Assembly: GCA_903864435.1 (NCBI GenBank)
Contig: CAIPFY010000381.1
Span: 1 to 40,733, forward strand
DNA: 40,733 bases
Direction: 5' to 3'
From: an uncultured Chloroflexota bacterium
GTDB taxonomy: Bacteria > Chloroflexota > Anaerolineae > Aggregatilineales > Phototrophicaceae
Positions 24,006 through 33,520 of this stretch are shown piece by piece. The notes under the pieces were generated by a model that did not search any database, had not been told where the DNA came from, and saw only the letters and a program-made list of their open reading frames with translations. Each line of letters opens with the position of its first letter. Positions within the stretch are counted from its first letter, which is position 1. The position numbers were made by a program, and so were the translations under genes.

Positions 24006-24419
24006 ATGCCTGAAACACCGTTCCCTACGACATTGGTTTTGCCCCCGAAGCGAAGAACGCCGATCCAGCGCATCGGGTGTGCGCTGGCGCTGCTGATCTG
24101 GTTCGTGGTGTTGCTTACGCCCTGTTTTTTTATTGTCATGGCGACACAAAACGAGATTGCGATCACACTCAGCGATGTTCCGGGTCATGCGTTCCGAATC
24201 TGGTTGGTCAATGAGGCGGATGAGCGCGGTTTGGCGATTGCTCAACCGAGTCTGATTAGCAGCGGTGATCCGAATGCTGTCTGCTTGGAGTCCCACATCC
24301 GTTTTGCTCTGTGGATGGGGAGCACCAGTCCCGCAGATTACTGCGAGTGTTATCAGCGTGGGAGTGCTGATGCTGCGTGGCAGTTTGTATCCACGCAGCA
24401 AGGTAACTGCGGTTCCTAA
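24006..24419 (+). CDS. Hypothetical membrane-anchored protein, 137 aa
   Basis: Family not recognised. After a basic N-terminal tail (KRRTP) one hydrophobic segment (about residues 22-46) should anchor the protein. The remaining 90 residues would then lie outside the membrane and contain four cysteines (CLES, CECY, NCGS), which suggests disulfide bonds. The ATG has AGGA 6 bases upstream. A TATACT box at about 23970 could serve as -10 element. It is followed after 39 bp by another small membrane protein on the same strand, likely co-transcribed. Confidence 0.65.
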   Translation: MPETPFPTTLVLPPKRRTPIQRIGCALALLIWFVVLLTPCFFIVMATQNEIAITLSDVPGHAFRIWLVNEADERGLAIAQPSLISSGDPNAVCLESHIRFALWMGSTSPADYCECYQRGSADAAWQFVSTQQGNCGS

Positions 24420-24458
24420 GTCGGTTCGATGTCACAAGAGAAATGGATGGGATGATTC

Positions 24459-24749
24459 ATGCCACAGCTTGATACCAACACCATTATCACAATCGGCCTT
24501 GTTTGCGGGGGCCTGTGTATTGTCGGTCTGGTGCTGTCGTTTGGCTTGCAACTGGTCGGCGTTACCCTGAATACGCTGATGAGCTTTGTGGGGCTGTTTG
24601 GAACGCTTTTGAACGGCGGCCCCGGCTTGTGGTGCGGGTGTCTGGTCATGCTGCTGGCATGTGGCGGCGTGGTCGGTGTGGCCGTTGTGGTAACGGCTTG
24701 CAACGGGAACCCGACTGCGATGAACTTTTGCTCACTTTTGCCGCGCTAA
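24459..24749 (+). CDS. Small membrane protein, 96 aa, Gly- and Cys-rich
   Basis: Unknown family. Two long hydrophobic segments (about residues 9-35 and 58-82) flank a loop with GLFGTLLNGGPGLWCG, and the segments hold several Cys and Gly residues. It is probably a two-pass inner-membrane protein. It starts 39 bp after the preceding small membrane gene and ends 17 bp before the convergent ftsH stop. An overlapping frame (24503-24754) is also open but reads as Arg/Gly-rich noise. Confidence 0.6.
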   Translation: MPQLDTNTIITIGLVCGGLCIVGLVLSFGLQLVGVTLNTLMSFVGLFGTLLNGGPGLWCGCLVMLLACGGVVGVAVVVTACNGNPTAMNFCSLLPR

Positions 24750-24766
24750 GGTGAGAGCAACGGCAG

Positions 24767-26584
24767 TTAGGCGCCGCGCATCAGCGCCTCGAACTCAATG
24801 CCATCAATGGTTTCCGCGTCCAGCAAGCGTTTGGCGATGGTTTCGAGTTTGTCCGGGTGTTCTTGAAGCAGACGCCGGGCTTCGGCATACGCCCAATTGA
24901 CGATGGTGCGAACTTCATCGTCAATTTCTTTGGCGACGGCTTCACTGTAATCGCGTTGTTCTGAGATTTCACGCCCCAGAAAAATCATTTCTTCTTTCTG
25001 ACCGAACATCATGGGGCCGAGTTTATCGCTCATTCCAAAACGCATCACCATTGACCGCGCCAACTTGCTGACATGCTCTAAATCGCTCGCCGCGCCAGTG
25101 GTGATTTCGTTGAAGATGAGTTCCTCGGCGGCGCGCCCACCCAGCGCGACAACGATCTGATTTTTCATGCGCGACCGGGTGATATAGTTCAGGTCACGTT
25201 CTGGCATAAAGAGCGTGGAGCCGCCACTCATTCCACGCGGAATGATTGTCACTTTGCGAACGGGGTCTGTGTTTGGCAATAAGAAACCGATGACGGCGTG
25301 ACCGGCTTCGTGATAGGCGGTGATTCGCTGTTCTTGTTCGTGAATGACACGGCTTTTGCGCTCTGGCCCCAACACAATGCGCTCGATGGCTTCCTGAAAA
25401 TCACGATCATTGATGGATTTCTTGTTTTTGCGGGCAGCCAGAATAGCCGCTTCATTCACCATGTTCTCGATGTCTGCACCGACGAAACCGGGCGTTACTT
25501 TGGCGATTACGCTCAAGTCCACATCCGGGGCTAGAGGTTTCCCACGCACATGAATGCGGATGATTGCTTCGCGCCCTTTGACATCCGGGCGATCGAGTAT
25601 CACGCGGCGGTCGAAACGACCCGGACGCAGCAGTGCCGGATCGAGAATGTCCGGGCGGTTGGTGGCCGCGATGACGATGACATTGGTATCGGTATCGAAA
25701 CCGTCCATTTCCACAAGAATCTGGTTGAGCGTTTGCTCGCGCTCGTCGTGACTGCCGCCCAAGCCTGCGCCACGCTGCCTGCCTACGGCGTCAATTTCGT
25801 CAATGAAAATGATGCACGGGCTGTGATGCTTGGCTTGTGCAAAGAGGTCGCGTACACGACTGGCGCCTACACCGACGAACATCTCGACAAATTCTGAACC
25901 GGAGATGCTAAAAAATGGCACGGCTGCTTCGCCTGCGACCGCTTTTGCCAGCAGCGTTTTGCCTGTGCCGGGGCTGCCGATGAGCAGCAACCCTTTAGGG
26001 ATACGCGCTCCGAGCTGGATGAATTTTTCAGGCTCTTTCAGAAATTCGACCACTTCAGCCAGTTCCGCTTTGGATTCTTCCGCGCCTGCGACATCTTCAA
26101 AGGTGATCGAAGGCTTATCGCTGCTGAACAGGCGGGCGCGGCTTTTTCCGAACGCAATGGCTTGGTTGTTGTTCCCCTGTGCCTGCCGGAGCATGAAAAA
26201 AATCAGGCCGCCGATCATCAGCAGCGGCAGCAGGGTGGTGAGGAGGCTTAACCCGACGGAGGGTAGATTGTTGGGCGTGTCGAACGTCCAGTTGATCTGA
26301 TTGATCTGGTCAGTCGTGATGCCAAACTGAATAAGCTGTTCTTGCGCGGTTGATTCGGCGCTTTTGGTAGTCGTTGCGGCAGATTGATCTTTGAAGGTGA
26401 TTTTTAACTGGTTTCCAGAAACGATGATGGTCACAACATCGCCATTATTGATTCGGCGAACGAGTTCGGTAAATTGGATTGTGGTCGTTTCCTGCCCACT
26501 GCTGCTGATGCCAATGAATATAATAATGAGCAGCAGGCCGATGAAGCCGTATATCAGTAAGTTTCGTGTCCTTGGATTATTCAT
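24767..26584 (-). CDS. ftsH: ATP-dependent zinc metalloprotease FtsH
   Basis: Membrane-bound AAA+ protease of 605 residues that degrades misassembled membrane proteins and selected regulators. An N-terminal membrane helix (about 9-28), an external domain and a second helix (about 112-132) lead to the AAA+ module. That has Walker A GSPGTGKT (about 203-210), Walker B IIFIDEID and the second-region-of-homology arginines in [19 protein letters not shown]. The M41 protease site HEAGH lies at about 425-429, with the distal zinc Asp expected near 500. ATG 26584 was chosen over the in-frame TTG at 26590. The gene is monocistronic, divergent from the moxR operon, with TATAAT on its strand at about 26674-26679. 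Confidence 0.97.
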   Translation of the reverse strand: MNNPRTRNLLIYGFIGLLLIIIFIGISSSGQETTTIQFTELVRRINNGDVVTIIVSGNQLKITFKDQSAATTTKSAESTAQEQLIQFGITTDQINQINWTFDTPNNLPSVGLSLLTTLLPLLMIGGLIFFMLRQAQGNNNQAIAFGKSRARLFSSDKPSITFEDVAGAEESKAELAEVVEFLKEPEKFIQLGARIPKGLLLIGSPGTGKTLLAKAVAGEAAVPFFSISGSEFVEMFVGVGASRVRDLFAQAKHHSPCIIFIDEIDAVGRQRGAGLGGSHDEREQTLNQILVEMDGFDTDTNVIVIAATNRPDILDPALLRPGRFDRRVILDRPDVKGREAIIRIHVRGKPLAPDVDLSVIAKVTPGFVGADIENMVNEAAILAARKNKKSINDRDFQEAIERIVLGPERKSRVIHEQEQRITAYHEAGHAVIGFLLPNTDPVRKVTIIPRGMSGGSTLFMPERDLNYITRSRMKNQIVVALGGRAAEELIFNEITTGAASDLEHVSKLARSMVMRFGMSDKLGPMMFGQKEEMIFLGREISEQRDYSEAVAKEIDDEVRTIVNWAYAEARRLLQEHPDKLETIAKRLLDAETIDGIEFEALMRGA

Positions 26585-26773
26585 GCCCAAACCCCGGATT
26601 AAGAAACGTTCGCTGGCAATTATTTTAAGATCGAATCACAGGTCGAACGTTTGTTTTGCACACGATATGATGACATTATAGCTGATATGTAGGTTAATCT
26701 TCTAGTTGTACTCGAAATTCGCCGGTGGGGTGGCAGATTGCAGTACAATCATTCAGCACGATGGAGATGATTA

Positions 26774-27760
26774 ATGAACGAAACCCATCAATTTCAAGAA
26801 ACGATCCGTCGCGAGGCTGGTCTTTTTCAGGAGATTGCCCGCCACACCAACAGCGTGATTGTGGGGCAAGAACGGCTATTGAACCGTATGTTGATCGCGC
26901 TGCTCTGTAATGGGCATGTGCTGATTGAAGGTGTGCCGGGTTTAGCCAAGACGTTGGCGGTACGCACATTGGCGGCAACGCTGGGTGTGAAATTCCAACG
27001 CATTCAGTTCACGCCCGACTTGTTGCCTTCGGACATCATAGGGACGCAAATCTTCAATCCGCGCAGCGGGGAATTTACACCCCACACCGGCCCGTTATTT
27101 GCTTCGATTGTTCTGGCGGATGAGATTAACCGCGCTCCCGCCAAAGTGCAGTCGGCATTGCTGGAAGCGATGGAGGAGCGCCAAGTAACGCTAGGCGACC
27201 AGACCTACTCGATGCCAGACCCGTTTCTGGTGCTGGCGACACAGAACCCGATTGAGCAGGAAGGTACTTATCTGCTCCCTGAAGCCCAGCTTGACCGATT
27301 TATGCTCAAAGTGCTTGTCACATACCCGAACCGGAACGAGGAACGCCAGATACTTGACCGGATGGGCAGCGACAGTCCATCGCTGCCAGTGGCGATAGCC
27401 TCGGCTCAGGCGCTGAGTTCGGCGCGGGAGGTGGTGAAGCGTATTTATGTGGACGAGAAGATCAAAGATTATGTGCTGAATATCATCTTTGCTACCCGCG
27501 ATCCGGGTTCGGTTGGACTGAGCGACCTTACGGGATTAATCGAGTATGGCGCTTCTCCGCGAGCTTCGTTAGCGTTGCTGCGGGCGGCAAAAGCGGGGGC
27601 ATTTTTGCGGGGACGGGGCTATGTTACGCCTGACGATGTAAAGCAGATTGCGCCGGATGTGCTGCGACACCGATTGGTGTTGTCGTTTGAAGCGCAGGTC
27701 GATGGGCTGAATGCGGATACGATTCTGGAGCGATTGTTGAACCGGGTGCCTGTACCATGA
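26774..27760 (+). CDS. MoxR-family AAA+ ATPase
   Basis: A 328-residue AAA+ chaperone-like ATPase with Walker A GVPGLAKT (53-60), Walker B IVLADEIN (112-119), sensor region ATQNPIEQEGTYLLPEAQLDRF and a C-terminal lid (about 240-325). MoxR proteins act with von Willebrand factor A proteins to mature or insert metal into client complexes. This gene heads an eight-gene Bat-type operon, the usual context. The ATG has GGAG 7 bases upstream and its stop overlaps the DUF58 start as ATGA. A weak TACAAT box at about 26745 may be the -10 element. Confidence 0.95.
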   Translation: MNETHQFQETIRREAGLFQEIARHTNSVIVGQERLLNRMLIALLCNGHVLIEGVPGLAKTLAVRTLAATLGVKFQRIQFTPDLLPSDIIGTQIFNPRSGEFTPHTGPLFASIVLADEINRAPAKVQSALLEAMEERQVTLGDQTYSMPDPFLVLATQNPIEQEGTYLLPEAQLDRFMLKVLVTYPNRNEERQILDRMGSDSPSLPVAIASAQALSSAREVVKRIYVDEKIKDYVLNIIFATRDPGSVGLSDLTGLIEYGASPRASLALLRAAKAGAFLRGRGYVTPDDVKQIAPDVLRHRLVLSFEAQVDGLNADTILERLLNRVPVP

Positions 27761-28644
27761 CGCTTACAGCCGACACGCTGCGGAAAATTCGCCGGGTGGA
27801 ACTTCGTACCCGTAAGCGCGTGAATCATGTTTTTGCCGGTGCCTACCAAGCTGTATTTAAGGGGCGCGGCATGGAGTTTGATTCGGTGCGTGCCTATGAA
27901 CCCGGTGATGACGTGCGGCTAATTGACTGGAACGTGACGGCGCGGGCGGGTATTCCTTTTGTGAAGCGGTATCTTGAAGAACGCGAACTGACGGTGATGC
28001 TGATTGTTGACCTGAGCGCATCAGCGTTTTTCGGTACGACTGGACGTACAAAGCATGATGTTGCGCTGGAACTGGGGGCGGTGCTGGCATATACCGCAGC
28101 ACGCAACAATGATCGCGTGGGGCTAATTCTATTTAGTGACCGGATTGAGCAAGCGATACCACCCCGAAAAGGGCGAAACCATGTGCTGCGGGTGATTCGT
28201 GACCTGCTGGAGATGCGATCAGACGGGCGGGCGACTGACCTTCGGACGGCATTGCGTTCGACGCGCATGTTGCTTAAACATAGTGCAGTGGTGTTTGTGC
28301 TGTCGGATTTTTTGACCGATATGCGTGAGGTGAGTGCTGAACTTTCACTTCTGGCGCACCGGCATGATGTGGTTGCGGTGGTGCTGCGTGATGAGCGCGA
28401 GAAGATGTGGCCGGATGCGGGCGGGTTGGTCGCGCTGCGGGATGCGGAAACCGGTCAGAAAAGGTGGGTGGATGCGGGTTCGGTTGCATGGCGGGAACAG
28501 TTTGAAGCCCGAATGTTGAAGATGCAGAACGATTTAGAATCCGTTCTACGCCGCGCAAAGGTGGATATTGTTCCGGTTGATACGCAGGATGATGCGGTCG
28601 CACGGCTTGAAGCGTTCTTTCAGCGGCGACTGCTGCGCGGTTGA
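27757..28644 (+). CDS. DUF58 protein with a von Willebrand A-like domain
   Basis: A soluble 295-residue protein. The DUF58 signature is at residues 41-63 (FDSVRAYEPGDDVRLIDWNV then TAR). A vWA-like domain follows with a partial MIDAS-type sequence, VDLSASAFFGT, near 84-94, and LSDFL later. DUF58 proteins accompany MoxR ATPases and are thought to bridge the ATPase and membrane vWA proteins. It overlaps moxR and the next gene by 4 bp at each end, so it is tightly coupled to both. Confidence 0.93.
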   Translation: MTLTADTLRKIRRVELRTRKRVNHVFAGAYQAVFKGRGMEFDSVRAYEPGDDVRLIDWNVTARAGIPFVKRYLEERELTVMLIVDLSASAFFGTTGRTKHDVALELGAVLAYTAARNNDRVGLILFSDRIEQAIPPRKGRNHVLRVIRDLLEMRSDGRATDLRTALRSTRMLLKHSAVVFVLSDFLTDMREVSAELSLLAHRHDVVAVVLRDEREKMWPDAGGLVALRDAETGQKRWVDAGSVAWREQFEARMLKMQNDLESVLRRAKVDIVPVDTQDDAVARLEAFFQRRLLRG

Positions 28645-29558
28645 GTGAGATGCTTATGTGGTGGCGTGTCGTTCTTTTATTCATTGCTGCTCGTTTTGTC
28701 GGGGTTGTCCCAGAAGCGGTGTTTCACGCAAACGAGGGGACGCCGCGTACTGGTGATCCGATTATGCTCATGTTGACCGTGCGAACTGCTGCGGATGCCA
28801 GTGTGATGTTCCCGGCTTTCCCCGGTGAATGGGCGCCGTTTGAAGTGTTGTCTATAGACCCCGCTTCAAATTACCTGGATGGGGATGTGATGGTGTGGCA
28901 GCAGGTGATCTCGGTGGTGCTGTGGCGACCGGGTGATGCGCAGACACCGGAAACGGTTGTTGGCGTTCGGAGTCCAGATGGTTCAATCGAAACGGTTGCG
29001 GTGCAGCCTGCGTTTTTCAGCGTCCCGTCGGTGATTAATGAGAATGATTTGAATTTGCGCCCACTGAAGCCCCCACAGCGAATACCTGCATTTCCTTACG
29101 CGATTCTTTTGTTCGTGGCGGCGGCGCTAGGGCTAGGAAGCGCGTTGTGGTGGCGCCGCCGTCTGGTGTGGCTACCTGCAAAAAGCGAATTTGCGGAGCG
29201 CAAATGGCACCCGGCTGCGGAGGTGGCTTTGCGCGAGCTGCGCTTGATTGCATCTCAAAAGCTGTCTAGCGAGGAACGCATCGCCCAAACTGCCGATTGT
29301 TTGCGCCGTTATGTGAGAACCCGTTTTGGCGTACCTGCTCCGGAACGCACCACACGCGAAGCGACGCAGGCGTTGAGTCCTGTGCGCCAGTTGAGCGATG
29401 AGCAGCAGCAGCGGTTCCGGCAGTTTCTCAACCTTGCAGACCGGGCAAAGTTTAGCGGTTCCGAGATGGCGGGTGGGCAGGTTGATCCGTATGTTCAACA
29501 GGCTCAGCTATGGGTTCGTGAAGTGGAAAAAGCTAGTTTGCCGGAGGATGGTGAGTGA
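28641..29558 (+). CDS. BatD/DUF4381-like membrane protein of the Bat operon
   Basis: A 305-residue protein with an N-terminal signal or anchor (VVLLFIAARFVGVVP), a beta-rich outer domain (about 25-130), one membrane helix (about 148-168, FPYAILLFVAAALGLG) followed by basic residues, and a helical cytoplasmic tail. The layout matches short BatD or DUF4381 proteins found between DUF58 and vWA genes. I kept the TTG at 28641 because it gives the same 4-bp NTGA overlap as the other junctions in this operon; ATG 28650 is the alternative. The molecular function is unknown. Confidence 0.75.
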   Translation: MSEMLMWWRVVLLFIAARFVGVVPEAVFHANEGTPRTGDPIMLMLTVRTAADASVMFPAFPGEWAPFEVLSIDPASNYLDGDVMVWQQVISVVLWRPGDAQTPETVVGVRSPDGSIETVAVQPAFFSVPSVINENDLNLRPLKPPQRIPAFPYAILLFVAAALGLGSALWWRRRLVWLPAKSEFAERKWHPAAEVALRELRLIASQKLSSEERIAQTADCLRRYVRTRFGVPAPERTTREATQALSPVRQLSDEQQQRFRQFLNLADRAKFSGSEMAGGQVDPYVQQAQLWVREVEKASLPEDGE

Positions 29559-30550
29559 GTTTCCAGTTTGCTTATCCCGCCGCGTTCCTGCTTTTCGTCA
29601 TTCCAGTTGTGCTGTTTGGATGGAGCAGACGAAAAAAATGGTTGTTTGAGTCTGCGGTACTGGTATATTCCAGCACGTTTCTGGTCGAGAACTTGCCTTC
29701 TACATGGCGCGTGCGCTGGCGCGGCGTTCCTGATGGGTTGTGGGCGGGGGCATGGGTTTTTCTGGTTGTGGGACTGGCACGACCCCAGAGTGGGATGGTG
29801 CAACAGATTACACGAGGGCAGGGCGTTGATATTGTGCTGGCGCTGGATATTTCGGGAAGCATGAATGCGCTGGATTTTGCGCCACAGAACCGTCTTGAAG
29901 CCGCAAAGGCGGTGATCGCTAGTTTTGTGGCAGGGCGCAGTTTTGACCGGATCGGGCTGGTGGTGTTCGCGGCGGATGCTTTTCAGCGCGTGCCGTTGAC
30001 TCTAGACTATAACGCTTTGCTCGCTTCTCTCAACGCTATTGAACTCGCGCCAGCACTGGCGTTGCCCGACGGCACGGCAATCGGGATGGGCGTGGCGAGT
30101 TCCGGTAATCTGCTGCGTCCTAGCCGTGCTGCCAGTAAAGTGATTATCCTGTTGACTGACGGGGCGAACAATGCGGGCAGCATCGGGCCGTTGAGCGCGG
30201 CGCAGGCGGTCGGCGCTCTAGGGATGCGGGTTTATACGATTGGCATGGGGCGCAACGGTCAGGTTCAAGTCCCGGATGTGAACGGCGGCACGAAACTGGT
30301 CGAAAGCAATCTCGATGAAAATACGCTTCAGAAGATTGCTTCCGAAACTGGCGGACAATTTTTCCGTGCTGCCGAATTGGTGGATTTACAGGCTGTGTAC
30401 AACGAAATCAACCGGCTTGAGCGTTCTGATATTGAGCGAATAAGCTGGGTAGATTGGAATGAATTGGCACCTGCTCTGGTCTGGATTGCTCTGGGGCTGT
30501 TCATCATGGAGCGTTTGCTTCGGGTGACGGTATTTCAGGTGGTGCCATGA
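29555..30550 (+). CDS. Membrane von Willebrand A protein, BatA-like
   Basis: A 331-residue protein with membrane segments near residues 9-25, 63-80 and 303-325 bracketing a vWA domain. The MIDAS is complete: LDISGSMNALD (97-107) carries DxSxS, and LLTDGANNAG supplies the later Asp. The start is GTG at 29555 with GGAGG 7 bases upstream; it overlaps the preceding stop as GTGA. In Bat operons the BatA and BatB vWA proteins form membrane complexes tied to envelope stress or aerotolerance. Confidence 0.92.
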   Translation: MSFQFAYPAAFLLFVIPVVLFGWSRRKKWLFESAVLVYSSTFLVENLPSTWRVRWRGVPDGLWAGAWVFLVVGLARPQSGMVQQITRGQGVDIVLALDISGSMNALDFAPQNRLEAAKAVIASFVAGRSFDRIGLVVFAADAFQRVPLTLDYNALLASLNAIELAPALALPDGTAIGMGVASSGNLLRPSRAASKVIILLTDGANNAGSIGPLSAAQAVGALGMRVYTIGMGRNGQVQVPDVNGGTKLVESNLDENTLQKIASETGGQFFRAAELVDLQAVYNEINRLERSDIERISWVDWNELAPALVWIALGLFIMERLLRVTVFQVVP

Positions 30551-31536
30551 GTCTTGGAAACCCATCGGCCCTGTATCTACTGCTGCTCGTGCCTGTGGCG
30601 ATGATCGTTTTTTACTGGCGTGAGCGCGTGCGCCTGCATCGCTTGCACGTGCTGGGAACGGGTTTTGGGGCGCGGGCTAAGTCTTTTACGGGGTTCGCTG
30701 CGATTGGATGGTTGGGCGCGCTGGTCTGTTTGGTGGTGGGGCTGGCGCAACCCCGATGGGGTGTGGAAGTGGTGCCTCTGGCAACGCAGGGTATTGCGAT
30801 TGTGGCGGTGCTTGATGTGAGTTTGAGCATGGATGCGGATGATGTTCAGCCCAGCCGGTTAGAGCGTGCCAAGCTGGATTTGCGGCGCGTGATTCGTGAT
30901 CTGACAGGGAATGAGTTTGCGCTGGTGGTGTTTGCAGATTCTGCCATGCTGCAATTGCCGCTGACGACGGATGCGCAAAGTGCAGAATTATTCGTGCAAA
31001 ATGCTTCGACGGCGATGCTTTCTGGACAGGGGACGAACATTGAAGCCGCCCTACAAATTGGGTTGAGTGCGTTATCAAATTCGATTGCCCCGAAACGGAT
31101 TCTTTTGCTGTTGAGTGATGGCGAGAACCAGATGGGCAGCCCGTTGATGGCGGCGGGTGCGGCGAAAGCGGCTGGCGTGCGTGTAGATGCGCTTGGCTAT
31201 GGAACAGTAGCGGGATCAGGTATTCCGCTGCGAGATGAAAATGGGAATAGAGTGGGGTACAAAGAAGATCGCTCTGGGGCTGTGGTTCATACCGTACTGG
31301 ATGAACATAGTCTGCAAGCGATTGCCACCACGACAAACGGGATTTTTGAACGGGTTGAATCGGATGGGCGGGGTTTGGAACGGTTGCTTGAAACATGGCG
31401 TACTGAACAATCGGCTACTTCTGGTGAGACTCAAACGCGCCCCCGCGAACAGTTCCCGTTGTTTATTGCGGTGGCACTGGTGTTGATGAGCGCGGAACGT
31501 GTGGCTTTGATGGGACGCAGGAGGTCGGCAGCGTGA
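30547..31536 (+). CDS. Membrane von Willebrand A protein, BatB-like
   Basis: Paralogue of the preceding gene product, 329 residues. Membrane segments lie near 7-22, 52-70 and 300-318. The vWA MIDAS reads VLDVSLSMDADD (about 90-101), so DxSxS is intact, and LLLSDGENQMG supplies the second motif. The ATG overlaps the stop of the upstream gene as ATGA. Two vWA proteins in tandem are normal for Bat operons; they probably arose by duplication and work as a pair. Confidence 0.92.
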   Translation: MSLGNPSALYLLLLVPVAMIVFYWRERVRLHRLHVLGTGFGARAKSFTGFAAIGWLGALVCLVVGLAQPRWGVEVVPLATQGIAIVAVLDVSLSMDADDVQPSRLERAKLDLRRVIRDLTGNEFALVVFADSAMLQLPLTTDAQSAELFVQNASTAMLSGQGTNIEAALQIGLSALSNSIAPKRILLLLSDGENQMGSPLMAAGAAKAAGVRVDALGYGTVAGSGIPLRDENGNRVGYKEDRSGAVVHTVLDEHSLQAIATTTNGIFERVESDGRGLERLLETWRTEQSATSGETQTRPREQFPLFIAVALVLMSAERVALMGRRRSAA

Positions 31537-32177
31537 AGTGGTGGATAGCGGTGCTACTGCTGCTGCTGGTCGGGTGCGATGGCTCGGCGGAGCGAAATAA
31601 CAGCGGCGTAGATGCCTATGAACGTGGTGACTCTGCTGCGGCGCTGCAAGCGTTTCAGCGGGCGCAAGTTCTGGTTCCTGACGATGTGCTGCCGTATGCG
31701 AACGCGGGGGCGGAACTGGTGCGAAACGGGGCTTATGAGCGTGCGCGGATCACGATGGAGTATGCCCTGCGGAATGCGCAACCTGAATTGGCGGCGGTGC
31801 TGTATTACAACCTCGGAAATCTCTATTTCCAGCAACGACGGTTTGAGGAGGCCGTTGCGACTTATCAGCGGGCGCTTTTGCTCAACCCTGAAGATGCGGA
31901 TGCCCGCTATAACCTTGAACTGGCCTACCGGCGCATTTTGCAGGAGCAGGATACTTCAGCACCGCTTCCCGCGATTGTGACGCCGGATGATCCAGCCCAA
32001 ACGCCTGAGTCTACCGAGTCTCCTGCTGCGACTTCGCCGCCGCCTTCGCCCGCTGAGAATGGCGAGATGAGCGCGGAGGAGGCTGAAAATTTGCTGGACG
32101 CGGTACAGAGCAATCAGCCGTTTTTGCCCGCACAACGGGGCGAATTGGCATCCTCGCCAACGGATAAGGATTGGTGA
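31533..32177 (+). CDS. TPR lipoprotein, BatC-like
   Basis: A 214-residue protein with a lipoprotein signal peptide (VLLLLLVGC, lipobox cysteine at residue 15), so the mature form is tethered to the outer face of the membrane. About three tetratricopeptide repeats span residues 25-130, including AVLYYNLGNLYFQQRRFEEA and YQRALLLNPEDADARYNLEL. The C-terminus is Pro/Ser/Thr/Glu-rich and disordered. The start is GTG with AGGAGG 8 bases upstream, overlapping the BatB-like stop as GTGA. TPRs presumably mediate contacts within the Bat complex. Confidence 0.88.
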   Translation: MKWWIAVLLLLLVGCDGSAERNNSGVDAYERGDSAAALQAFQRAQVLVPDDVLPYANAGAELVRNGAYERARITMEYALRNAQPELAAVLYYNLGNLYFQQRRFEEAVATYQRALLLNPEDADARYNLELAYRRILQEQDTSAPLPAIVTPDDPAQTPESTESPAATSPPPSPAENGEMSAEEAENLLDAVQSNQPFLPAQRGELASSPTDKDW

Positions 32178-32242
32178 CGGGTGCAACATTTCTGTTGTTG
32201 AACCGGCGCAGTTTTTAGGGGCGAAAGCCCAGAAATGGTACG

Positions 32243-33520
32243 ATGCAATTGAGGCGGTGTGCGGTTGTGTTATTCGCTTTGTTGTGGTGTGTGCCGGTTG
32301 TGTATTCACAACAACCGTCACCGGATTTGTTCGTTGAGGCGGTTGTGAGCAATTCTGAGCCGTATGCGGGTCAGCAATTTACTTACACACTTCGCTTTTA
32401 CGACGCGGCGGGTACCACCAATGCGCTGTACAGTCCGGCAGATTTTGAGGGATTTTGGCGTACCGATCCCAATGGGCAACAGCAGGTGATTCAACACACG
32501 GATGGACGCTTTTATACCGTTACCGATGTGACGACGGCATTGTTCCCGACACAGGCCGGCACCGTCACCATTTCCGGCGCGGGTGTTGTGCTGCCTGCGA
32601 CGGTATTTGAGGATAAGCGCCTATTGCCTGCGCCTGCGGTTGAGGTTCGTGTTCGTGAGCTTCCAGACGGTGCGCCGGAGGGGTTTGGCGGCGCGGTGGG
32701 GCAGTTCGCGCTGCGGGTTCAGGCTGATGCGACATCGGCGGATGTGGGTGAACCTGTTCAGGTGACGGTAACGGTGGAGGGAACGGGGCATGTGGAGGGG
32801 CTACCTTTGCCCGATGTTGGCGATCCGTCTAGATGGCAGCAGACGGTGACAGATGTGCAATACCATACTGCGCAGCAATCCAATGGGCTTGTGGGGACAA
32901 AAACGTTTCGGGTGGCGTTTGTTTCGGATCAACCGGGTGAGCGCCGGATTCCTGCCCTGCGGTTCGTTTATTTCGACCCGAACGAGGGTGCGTACCAGAT
33001 CATCCAGAGTGACGAGATTCCGGTGATGATTCGGGCAGCGCCGCAAAGTGAGGGGGTTACGACACCTGTGCCTGCTGCTGTTGAACAACCTGCTCTCAAA
33101 GCAATTGCGACAACCATGCCACCGGATGCGCCGTCTGGACTGCTGTGGCTGGTGCCTGCTGGGATGGGGTTGGCGGGGTTGGGACAGCGCGTGTGGGCGA
33201 AACGGCGCGGCATACAAGAACCGCAGCGCCGCAGGGAACGGGCGTTCCGCACGGCAAAACGTCGTCTTGTGGCGGCAAGTGTCCCCGGAACGCTTGACTC
33301 GCTCCGTGAAGGGCGACAAATTTTGTGGGACTATGGCAGGATGACCGACCGCCCTGCTGATTGGATGCTGCGGCTTGATGAGGCTGATCCGCTGCGAGAT
33401 TGCCTTGCGCGGCTGGATGCTGCGCTATACGCGCCAGAATCCGTTGTTGATGTGCCTCTATTGCTGAATCAACTGATAAGCGCGTTCGATCACTGGAATG
33501 ATCGGCAGGATGCCTCATGA
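32243..33520 (+). CDS. BatD family protein
   Basis: A 425-residue secreted, membrane-anchored protein. It has a signal peptide (AVVLFALLWCVPVVYSQ), then two or more beta-sandwich repeats of the BatD type (SNSEPYAGQQFTYTLRFYD; later ATSADVGEPVQVTVTVEGTG), a membrane helix at about 292-310 and a helical, basic cytoplasmic tail. It follows the TPR lipoprotein after a 65-bp gap, the largest in the operon, and has a weak ribosome-binding site. Its stop overlaps the next gene as ATGA. Confidence 0.88.
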   Translation: MQLRRCAVVLFALLWCVPVVYSQQPSPDLFVEAVVSNSEPYAGQQFTYTLRFYDAAGTTNALYSPADFEGFWRTDPNGQQQVIQHTDGRFYTVTDVTTALFPTQAGTVTISGAGVVLPATVFEDKRLLPAPAVEVRVRELPDGAPEGFGGAVGQFALRVQADATSADVGEPVQVTVTVEGTGHVEGLPLPDVGDPSRWQQTVTDVQYHTAQQSNGLVGTKTFRVAFVSDQPGERRIPALRFVYFDPNEGAYQIIQSDEIPVMIRAAPQSEGVTTPVPAAVEQPALKAIATTMPPDAPSGLLWLVPAGMGLAGLGQRVWAKRRGIQEPQRRRERAFRTAKRRLVAASVPGTLDSLREGRQILWDYGRMTDRPADWMLRLDEADPLRDCLARLDAALYAPESVVDVPLLLNQLISAFDHWNDRQDAS

